DNA from: Minisyncoccota bacterium
GTDB lineage: Bacteria; Patescibacteriota; Minisyncoccia; Minisyncoccales; CG1-02-41-26
NCBI GenBank assembly: GCA_028712605.1
Contig: JAQTPV010000028.1
Coordinates: forward strand, 1-10,537
DNA: 10,537 bases
Direction of reading: 5' to 3'
Part shown: one piece after another, positions 1 to 5,667 of the stretch
Position numbering within the stretch: the stretch's first letter is position 1
Layout: each line of letters starts with the position of its first letter
The notes under the pieces: generated by a model
Seen by the model: the letters and a program-made list of their open reading frames with translations, nothing else
What the model was told of the DNA's origin: nothing
Databases searched by the model: none
Program-made: the position numbers and the translations under genes

Positions 1-441
1 GGCCACGATGCCGCCAAAATAACGAAAAAATGGCCAAGATAAAGCATATCCTAACCAGCCCCCTCCTCGTTCTTGAAACATTAAAACAGCAAATAACCCG
101 GCAATACCGCAAAGCAGAAGAACGGTAGCTAAAATAGTGGGGGATACTACTCTTTTTTTCTGTGGCTTAAAAATTAAAATACCAGCTACAAGCATCAAGG
201 CTGGCACAAAATAAACAGCAATACCAACCAGAGCCCGCAAGGCCTTTAGCAAGAACGAGCCACCAGAACCTGCCCAACCAAAGAAAGAAAGAACTAACAC
301 AATGCCCAATAAAACCAAAAGCATCAAGGCCACCCACCTTTTAAGCTTAAGGGTTAGAATAGGGTATTTCACTTTTTCATCCTGCTGACTATCGTTCTTT
401 GAACCTTTGTAGTTATGATTTTTTTTATTGTTCTTGGCCAT
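1..441 (-). CDS. ftsK: FtsK/SpoIIIE-type DNA translocase, N-terminal membrane domain (partial, cut by window edge)
   Basis: The frame is open from an ATG at 439-441 to the left edge, giving 147 residues without a stop. Residues 1-35 are polar and Lys/Asn-rich. Hydrophobic segments follow at about 36-56, 64-92 and 101-122, and a fourth begins near 127 in a Gly-rich stretch (GGGWLGYALSWPFFRYFGG). A short cytoplasmic N-terminus, four membrane helices and the Gly-rich loop before the last helix match the N-terminal domain of FtsK, the septal DNA pump that clears chromosome ends during division. The ATPase motor would lie outside the window, so the identity rests on the membrane domain alone. No Shine-Dalgarno precedes the ATG. 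The gene is downstream of the toxin gene on the same strand, 73 bases away, and appears to have its own promoter. Another four-helix membrane protein is the main alternative. Confidence 0.72.
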   Translation of the reverse strand, partial: MAKNNKKNHNYKGSKNDSQQDEKVKYPILTLKLKRWVALMLLVLLGIVLVLSFFGWAGSGGSFLLKALRALVGIAVYFVPALMLVAGILIFKPQKKRVVSPTILATVLLLCGIAGLFAVLMFQERGGGWLGYALSWPFFRYFGGIVA

Positions 442-442
442 T

Positions 443-497
443 TTCTAACACAAAAAACCGCAATTTCATTATTATTCTAACATAAAAAAAACCGCAA
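443..497 (-). repeat. Imperfect direct repeat, two copies with 32-base period, before ftsK
   Basis: Plus-strand copy one (443-463) and copy two (475-497) share TTCTAACA, then an A-run, then ACCGCAA; they differ by two bases in the A-run and one substitution. Read on the minus strand, each copy is TTGCGG, a T-run, then TGTTAGAA. The upstream copy contains the candidate -10 element, and the downstream copy touches the ftsK start codon. Confidence 0.7.
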
Positions 498-502
498 GCC
501 AA
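474..502 (-). promoter_or_regulatory. Candidate extended -10 promoter for ftsK
   Basis: On the minus strand, TTGGCT (497-502) is followed after 17 bases by TAGAAT (474-479), which is preceded by TG plus one base, an extended -10 element. The predicted start is near 467, giving a leader of about 26 bases without a Shine-Dalgarno sequence. The -35 matches consensus at only 4 of 6 positions. Confidence 0.5.
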
Positions 503-514
503 TTAATAGCCCAG

Positions 515-778
515 CTATCTATAGATATCTTTTCTGTGTGTCACATCAACTAATTTAATAATTTTTGCATCTGTAAAACAAAAAATTACTCGCCAATCAC
601 GAGTAATCCTAAAAGAGTAAAGCCCTGTTAATGGCCCGACTAACGACTTTGAGTGCAAAAACGGATGGAATGGATTATCGCGCAACAATTCTAACTGGTT
701 AGCTAATTTGCCTTGAACCCTAAATGGTAACTTGCGAGAAGATTTTAGAAAGTCACTTGTATATATTAATTCCACCAT
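515..778 (-). CDS. RelE/ParE-superfamily (YafQ-like) toxin of a type II toxin-antitoxin pair
   Basis: This 87-residue protein has the compact RelE-like pattern: an N-terminal YTSDFLKSSRKL helix start, a central NPFHPFLHSKSL segment, then the strands LTGLYSFRITRDWRVIF and the C-terminal VTHRKDIYR. The basic residues R57, R60, R63, H81, R82 and the C-terminal Y86 are in the positions where ribosome-dependent mRNA interferases of this family keep their catalytic Arg/His/Tyr residues, so RNA cleavage is the likely activity. I chose the ATG at 776-778 over an in-frame TTG one codon upstream. The gene starts 12 bases after the stop of the small upstream gene, the usual antitoxin-then-toxin order, so both are probably on one transcript. 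It ends with TAG, followed by an in-frame TAA after three codons. Confidence 0.8.
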   Translation of the reverse strand: MVELIYTSDFLKSSRKLPFRVQGKLANQLELLRDNPFHPFLHSKSLVGPLTGLYSFRITRDWRVIFCFTDAKIIKLVDVTHRKDIYR

Positions 779-790
779 CAATTTATTAAC

Positions 791-1006
791 TTATCCCCGG
801 ATCTTCTTTAAAAAAGATTTTTTATCGCTAAAACTAGCCTTACCGTCCTTAACAGCTGATTTTAAAGCCTTCTTCACAAATTCGGGATTATATTCACCTT
901 CCTGATCCTTACCCAGCATACCAATCACAAAAGAGCGCAAAAATTTAGTTTCTGCTTGCAGTCGTGAAATGCTACTATTAATTTTATTCAAAGTTTCTTG
1001 GGTCAT
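791..1006 (-). CDS. Putative antitoxin partner of the downstream RelE-like toxin
   Basis: This is a 71-residue, highly charged protein. The first 25 residues are helix-forming with spaced hydrophobic positions (LNKINSSISRLQAETKFL), compatible with a dimerising helix. The C-terminal half ends in SFSDKKSFLKKIRG, a type of basic helical tail often seen in small antitoxins next to RelE-type toxins. I see no clear helix-turn-helix or AbrB domain, so antitoxin function is inferred mainly from position: it lies immediately upstream of the toxin, on the same strand, 12 bases from the chosen toxin ATG. If the rule for such pairs holds, it binds and neutralises the toxin and may repress the shared promoter. 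The ATG at 1004-1006 lies only 8 bases from a perfect TATAAT, so the mRNA may be leaderless. Confidence 0.68.
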   Translation of the reverse strand: MTQETLNKINSSISRLQAETKFLRSFVIGMLGKDQEGEYNPEFVKKALKSAVKDGKASFSDKKSFLKKIRG

Positions 1007-1014
1007 ATAATCAC

Positions 1015-1044
1015 ATTATAGCCCGCCAGAGCCCGTAAAGTCAA
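1015..1044 (-). promoter_or_regulatory. Near-consensus sigma-70 promoter for the toxin-antitoxin operon
   Basis: On the minus strand, TTGACT (1039-1044) and a perfect TATAAT (1015-1020) are separated by 18 bases. The expected start is near 1007-1009, and the antitoxin ATG begins at 1006, so the transcript would have essentially no 5' leader. The -35 box begins right after the extended arm of the rpoC terminator. Confidence 0.72.
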
Positions 1045-1060
1045 TTAAGCAAAAATATCC

Positions 1061-1084
1061 AAAAAGCCCCGAACGGGGCTTTTT
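1061..1084 (-). terminator. Intrinsic terminator of the rpoBC operon
   Basis: A perfect 10-bp stem (arms AAAAAGCCCC at 1061-1070 and GGGGCTTTTT at 1075-1084) closes a 4-base loop. It lies 35 bases beyond the rpoC stop and is followed by a T-run on the minus strand. A second, nested inverted repeat exists: TTAAGCAAAAA (1045-1055) is complementary to 1080-1090, allowing an alternative longer fold. The symmetry would let it act in both directions. Confidence 0.88.
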
Positions 1085-1118
1085 GCTTAATAATTTGATG
1101 GCTAAAAAATGGCTTCTC

Positions 1119-4100
1119 TTACTTTCTGAAGCCAGTGCCAGCGGGGATTAAACGGCCGATGATAACATTCTCTTTCAGGCCCTCCAGCTTGTCTTCCTTG
1201 CCTTCTAAGGAAGCCTTAATCAAGACACGAGAAGTTTCCTGGAAAGAAGCAGCCGACAAGAAGCTGTCAGAGGTTAAGGCCACTCTTGAAATACCTAATA
1301 ACAATGGCCTGACCTTAGCTAGGGCTTTCTTGTGCTTTTCTAATTCTTTATTCATTAATTCCACTTCCACTTGAGAAACGATCTGGCCAGGCACCCAAGG
1401 GCCATCGCCAGAGTCAACCATTCTTTTCCTAGAAAACATCTGCCTAATAATCAACTCCACGTGCTTATCGTTTATATTAATACCTTCAGCGGTATAAATA
1501 CGCTGGACTTCCTTTAAAATATATCGTTGAGTGTTAATCAGGCCAGTGGATTTAAATAATTTTTTCAAATCCAAACTGCCCTGGCACAAGGCTTGTCCAG
1601 CCTTAACCTCATCGCCCTTTTTCACATAAAGTTCAGCATCAGGGGCGACACGATATTCCATAATGTCAGAGTCTTTCTTTTTAGTTTTGACCTTAACCTT
1701 AGTACCTTTCGGATTGATGACTTCTATCTTAACAATGCCTTTGTCTTTATCAATTTCTTTAATCTTTCCATCAGTCAAAGATAGGGCGGCTTCACCTTTG
1801 GGGTTTCTGGCTTCAAAAATTTCTTCCACCCGAGGCAAGCCACGAGTAATATCACCAACACCTGAAACGCCACCCATATGGAAGGTCCTCATGGTTAACT
1901 GGGTACCAGGCTCACCGATGGACTGGGCGGCCACTACGCCAACGGCCTGACCGATAGCCACCAAAGCATTGCGACCCATGTCCCAACCATAACAATGCTG
2001 ACAAAGCTTCTTTAGGCTCTTACAAGTTAAGGGTGATCTTAATCTAACTTTCTCTACGCCCATCTCTTCCAGTCTGTTGGCTTTGTCCCAATCAATAATC
2101 TCGCCTTCTTTAACGATGGTTTCTTTGGTTTGAGGATCCTTAATGGTTTCCAAAGAAACCCGTCCAGCAATCTTAAATCTAAAATCTTGATTAATTTCAC
2201 GAGCATCCTCTCTAAGCATCTCCATACCCTTAGCATCACCGCAGTCTTCCTCGCCAATAATCATATCGTGGGCCACATCAACTAACCTTCTGGTTAAATA
2301 GCCGGAGGCGGAGGTCCTTAAGGCCGTATCAGCAGTACCCTTCCTGGCGCCGTGAGTGGAAATAAAGTATTCCAAAACATCAAAACCCTCTTTAAAAGAA
2401 TGCCGAATGGGCAATTCAATAATTCTACCTGTAGGCGAGGTAACTAAACCCTTCATTCCGGCCATTTGTACCGGCTGGGCCCAAGAACCTCGAGCACCAG
2501 AATCAATAATAGTAAAAACCGAGCCATTCTTAGGCAAGGCCAAAGGCACTAATTTTTCAATCTTAGATTTCACACCCTGCCAAATGCGGATTAACTCGGC
2601 TGATCTTTCCTTTCTGGACAAGAAGCCTTTTTTATAATGACTTTCTACTTTCTCCACTTCTTCTTCCGCCTCCTTAATTAAAGCCGGTTTTTCTTTGGGA
2701 GTAACCAAGTCATCCATGCCCCAGCTAATACCCGAAAGGGTGGCATATTCAAAGCCTATCTTTTTTACCTTATCTAAAGTTTGATAAACTACATCGCAAA
2801 TGCCATATTTTTCAATAATTCGGCTTAAGATACGGGATAGTTTTTTAGAAGTGATTTGTTCATTGACAAAAGGAAAATCAGCTGGCAAGGCTTGATTAAA
2901 AATCAAACGACCGCAAGTGGTCTCTACCAGGCCTGCAGCTTTTTCAGCCTTGGTGAGCGGCACTTTAATTTTAGCTCGCAAACTTAATTCGCCAGTTTGT
3001 TGAGCCATCAGAACTTCATCAAGATTGCCAAACACCTTACCCTCACCTAAGGCTGCTTCATCCATGCCAGTTAAAAAGTAAGAGCCCAAAATGATGTCCT
3101 TATCCGGAGTAACAATAGGCATACCATCAGCCGGCTTCAACAGATTTTTAACTGAAAGCATCAAGGCCCTAGCCTCTTCTTGAGCATCATCAGACAAGGG
3201 TACATGAACAGCCATCTGGTCGCCATCAAAATCAGCGTTAAAGGCACGGCAAGACAAGGGGTGTAACTTAATGGCTTCTCCCTCAATTAAACGTGGCTCA
3301 TAAGCTTGAATACCCAAACGATGCAAAGTTGGAGCTCTATTTAAAAGCACCAGTTTGCTTTCCACAATTTCTTCTAAGGCCGCCCAAACCTCATCAATGC
3401 CCTCCTCAATCAATCTCGTGGCCCCCCTGATGTTATAGGCTAACTCCCTCTCTAAAAGTTTTTTAATGACAAAGGGTCTGAATAATTCCAAGGCCATAAT
3501 CTTCGGTAACCCGCATTGGAATAACTGCAGCTCGGGTCCTGGAGCAATAACGGACCTGCCAGAATAATCCACTCTTTTGCCTAAAAGATTTCTCCTGAAA
3601 CGACCCTGTTTACCGCTTAAGATATCCGCTAAGGATTTCAAGAGCCTCTTGCCGCCAGTGGTGGCTGTTACCATTTGGCTCTTTCTCATCCTGTTATCTA
3701 ATAAGGCATCAACCGCTTCTTGCAACATTCTTTTTTCGTTTCTAATAATAACTTCGGGGGCAGAGATTTCTAACAAATATTTTAAACGATTATTACGATT
3801 AATCACTCTTCTATAAAGATCGTTTAAATCAGAAGAGGCATAGCGGCCTCCGTCCAATTGCACCATAGGCCGCAAATCAGGAGGCAAAACAGGCAAGACC
3901 TCCAAAAGCATCCATTCCGGCCGAAGACTGGACCTAACCATACCCTCAAAAAGCCTTAGTCGAGCAATCATTTTCTTTCTTTTAGCTCCCCCCTCTTTAG
4001 TTAGAGCTTCTTTGACATTTTCAATTTCTTTCTTGAGGTCAATTTTTTCAAAAATACTTTTCAGGATTTCAGCTCCTGTTCCTGCCTCAAAAATTTCACC

Positions 4101-4730
4101 GTATTTTAAAGCAAATTCGCGATATTCAGCCTCGGTTAAAACAGCCATAGGTTCAAGCGCAGACAACTCTTCTTTCCTTTTCATCAATAAAAGCTTTAAT
4201 TTCTCCTCTTCCTGCTTTTTCTCTTTAGCCGTAGTGCCCTTAGCGTGAATTTCTTTAGTTTTCTGCTTGAACTCGCTATCAATTTCAGCCGCTAACTGGC
4301 TTTTAGCTTCCTTGTTCACGGAGGTCACGATATAGGCAGCAAAATAAATAACTTTTTCTAATTTTTGAGAAGGCAAATCCAAAACCATACCAATCCTAGA
4401 AGGAACGCCCCTTAAAAACCAAATGTGGCTCACTGGCGTGGCTAATTTGATATGACCCATCCTCTCTCTTCTTACCGAGCTAACGGTTACCTCAACGCCG
4501 CATCTATCACAAATAATACCCTTAAAACGAATGCCCTTATACTTACTGCAGTAACATTCAAAGTCCTTACTAGGGCCAAAAATCTTTTCATCAAAAAGGC
4601 CATCCTTTTCCGGTCTCTGGGTTCTGTAGTTAATGGTTTCAGGGCGCTTCACCTCGCCAAAGGACCACTCCAAAATATTGTCTGGCGAAGCTAGTTTAAC
4701 GCGAATTGATTTGAGGTCTGATACTTTCAT
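1119..4730 (-). CDS. rpoC: DNA-directed RNA polymerase subunit beta' (RpoC)
   Basis: This complete 1203-residue beta' subunit forms half of the RNA polymerase active centre. In order: zinc ribbon with C59, C61, C74 and C77; a charged coiled region at about 140-200; the clamp and lid region; the catalytic loop NADFDGD at 498-504, whose D500, D502 and D504 hold the active-site Mg; the bridge helix around GARKGTADTALRTSASGYL (794-812); the second zinc site with C830, C903, C910 and C913; and the trigger loop around GEPGTQLTMRTFHMGG (939-954). The large trigger-loop insertion found in E. coli is absent. The C-terminus carries GRLIPAGTGF (1192-1201) and ends two residues later, as usual. The ATG at 4728-4730 starts MKVSDLKSIRVKLASP, a good match to other beta' starts. 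It lies 31 bases after the rpoB stop, has no Shine-Dalgarno, and ends with TAA. All key residues are intact. Confidence 0.98.
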   Translation of the reverse strand: MKVSDLKSIRVKLASPDNILEWSFGEVKRPETINYRTQRPEKDGLFDEKIFGPSKDFECYCSKYKGIRFKGIICDRCGVEVTVSSVRRERMGHIKLATPVSHIWFLRGVPSRIGMVLDLPSQKLEKVIYFAAYIVTSVNKEAKSQLAAEIDSEFKQKTKEIHAKGTTAKEKKQEEEKLKLLLMKRKEELSALEPMAVLTEAEYREFALKYGEIFEAGTGAEILKSIFEKIDLKKEIENVKEALTKEGGAKRKKMIARLRLFEGMVRSSLRPEWMLLEVLPVLPPDLRPMVQLDGGRYASSDLNDLYRRVINRNNRLKYLLEISAPEVIIRNEKRMLQEAVDALLDNRMRKSQMVTATTGGKRLLKSLADILSGKQGRFRRNLLGKRVDYSGRSVIAPGPELQLFQCGLPKIMALELFRPFVIKKLLERELAYNIRGATRLIEEGIDEVWAALEEIVESKLVLLNRAPTLHRLGIQAYEPRLIEGEAIKLHPLSCRAFNADFDGDQMAVHVPLSDDAQEEARALMLSVKNLLKPADGMPIVTPDKDIILGSYFLTGMDEAALGEGKVFGNLDEVLMAQQTGELSLRAKIKVPLTKAEKAAGLVETTCGRLIFNQALPADFPFVNEQITSKKLSRILSRIIEKYGICDVVYQTLDKVKKIGFEYATLSGISWGMDDLVTPKEKPALIKEAEEEVEKVESHYKKGFLSRKERSAELIRIWQGVKSKIEKLVPLALPKNGSVFTIIDSGARGSWAQPVQMAGMKGLVTSPTGRIIELPIRHSFKEGFDVLEYFISTHGARKGTADTALRTSASGYLTRRLVDVAHDMIIGEEDCGDAKGMEMLREDAREINQDFRFKIAGRVSLETIKDPQTKETIVKEGEIIDWDKANRLEEMGVEKVRLRSPLTCKSLKKLCQHCYGWDMGRNALVAIGQAVGVVAAQSIGEPGTQLTMRTFHMGGVSGVGDITRGLPRVEEIFEARNPKGEAALSLTDGKIKEIDKDKGIVKIEVINPKGTKVKVKTKKKDSDIMEYRVAPDAELYVKKGDEVKAGQALCQGSLDLKKLFKSTGLINTQRYILKEVQRIYTAEGININDKHVELIIRQMFSRKRMVDSGDGPWVPGQIVSQVEVELMNKELEKHKKALAKVRPLLLGISRVALTSDSFLSAASFQETSRVLIKASLEGKEDKLEGLKENVIIGRLIPAGTGFRK

Positions 4731-4761
4731 ATAATTAAAGTTAAGTTAAAAGAGAAACGAA

Positions 4762-5610
4762 CTACTCTTTAGCTTTCTCTGTTGAAGAAGAATCCTCAAC
4801 AGGAATGCCTTTTACCTCAATATTTAAGCCTAAAGATTTTAATTCTGAAATCAACAAATTAAAGGATGCCGGCAAGTTAGGCTTTTTGATTGTTTCGCCT
4901 TTTAAAATAGATTCGTAAGTGGTCGCCCTACCGGCTACATCATCGGATTTAATGGTAAGCATTTCCTGCAGGATATGGCTGGCCCCATAACCTTCCAGAG
5001 CCCAGACCTCCATCTCGCCAAACCGCTGGCCGCCAAATTGCGCCTTACCTCCCAAGGGCTGTTGAGTAATTAAAGAATAGGGACCAATGGAACGCATATG
5101 AATCTTGTCTTCCACCATATGAATTAACTTCATCATGTAAATCCAACCCACAGTTATTTTTCGAGGGAAAGGATCGCCGGTTCGGCCGTCATACAAGGTC
5201 ACCTGACCTGATTCAGGCAAGCCAGCCTTTCTTAGTTCTTGCTTAATATCCTCTTCATTAGCGCCAAGTAAGGACGGAGAAACGGCCAGATAACCTAATG
5301 CTTTAGCCGCCCAACCCAAATGCGTTTCTAAAATCTGACCGATATTCATTCTGGAAACCACGCCCAAAGGATTCAATACAATGTCCACTGGGGTTCCATC
5401 TTCTAAGTAGGGCATTTCAGCCTCCGGAAGCACCATAGAAACCACACCCTTATTGCCGTGTCGGCCAGCCAATTTATCTCCAACTTTAATCTTTCTAACC
5501 TGTGCTACTTCCACTTTAATTCTTTTAATCACCCCGGGCTCTAACTTATCACCCCTTTGTCTGGAAAATTCTTTAACCTTAATTACCCGTCCTCTTTTGC
5601 CATGTTCCAT
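4762..5610 (-). CDS. rpoB: DNA-directed RNA polymerase subunit beta, C-terminal segment (downstream of in-frame TAG)
   Basis: These 282 residues from the first ATG after the internal TAG are the C-terminal quarter of RpoB. KLAGRHGNKG (residues 47-56; 840-849 of the full frame) includes the two active-site lysines that match E. coli K1065 and K1073. GTPVDIVLNPLGV, SRMNIGQILETHLG and GGQRFGEMEVWALEGYGA follow, ending in the clamp-joining region and a Glu/Lys/Ser tail. The frame is conserved 18 codons upstream of this ATG as well (LKAIFGEK...DSSLR, down to the TAG), so this ATG is probably an internal Met and not an evolved start. No Shine-Dalgarno lies at usable spacing; a GAGG is about 20 bases away. 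The segment normally found as a lineage insertion in E. coli (around 940-1040) is absent. It ends in TAG, then reads six sense codons to TAA. As a separate protein it would be a split beta C-terminal subunit. Confidence 0.9.
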   Translation of the reverse strand: MEHGKRGRVIKVKEFSRQRGDKLEPGVIKRIKVEVAQVRKIKVGDKLAGRHGNKGVVSMVLPEAEMPYLEDGTPVDIVLNPLGVVSRMNIGQILETHLGWAAKALGYLAVSPSLLGANEEDIKQELRKAGLPESGQVTLYDGRTGDPFPRKITVGWIYMMKLIHMVEDKIHMRSIGPYSLITQQPLGGKAQFGGQRFGEMEVWALEGYGASHILQEMLTIKSDDVAGRATTYESILKGETIKKPNLPASFNLLISELKSLGLNIEVKGIPVEDSSSTEKAKE

Positions 5611-5664
5611 TCTTAAGGAAGAATCTTTAACCTCTTTAGCCTTTTCGCCAAAAATAGCCTTAAG

Positions 5665-5667
5665 CTA
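5665..5667 (-). other. rpoB: In-frame TAG stop inside rpoB at codon 775
   Basis: The minus strand reads GCT GAA GAA AGA TAG CTT AAG GCT ATT TTT GGC. The translation is A-E-E-R-stop-L-K-A-I-F-G, which aligns with the conserved E. coli stretch PEEKLLRAIFGEK, so the stop replaces the first Leu. One base change (TTG to TAG) explains it. There is no frame change: 18 conserved sense codons lead directly into the downstream segment. The base after the stop is C, a context generally regarded as weak for termination. Read through, the protein would be 1075 residues, a plausible full-length beta without the large insertions. Confidence 0.97.

Noticed and set aside
779..781. TTG as start of the toxin gene
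   Set aside because: An ATG follows immediately in frame at 776-778 and the extra codon adds nothing to the family alignment.
1135..4694. Several plus-strand frames of 63 to 95 codons opposite rpoC
   Set aside because: All lie antisense to fully conserved rpoC and show no independent motifs, ribosome binding sites or promoters.
5611..5664. Intron, intein or insertion as the cause of the rpoB break
   Set aside because: The 18 codons between the TAG and the next ATG are ordinary conserved RpoB sequence in the same frame, so nothing is inserted and no frameshift exists.
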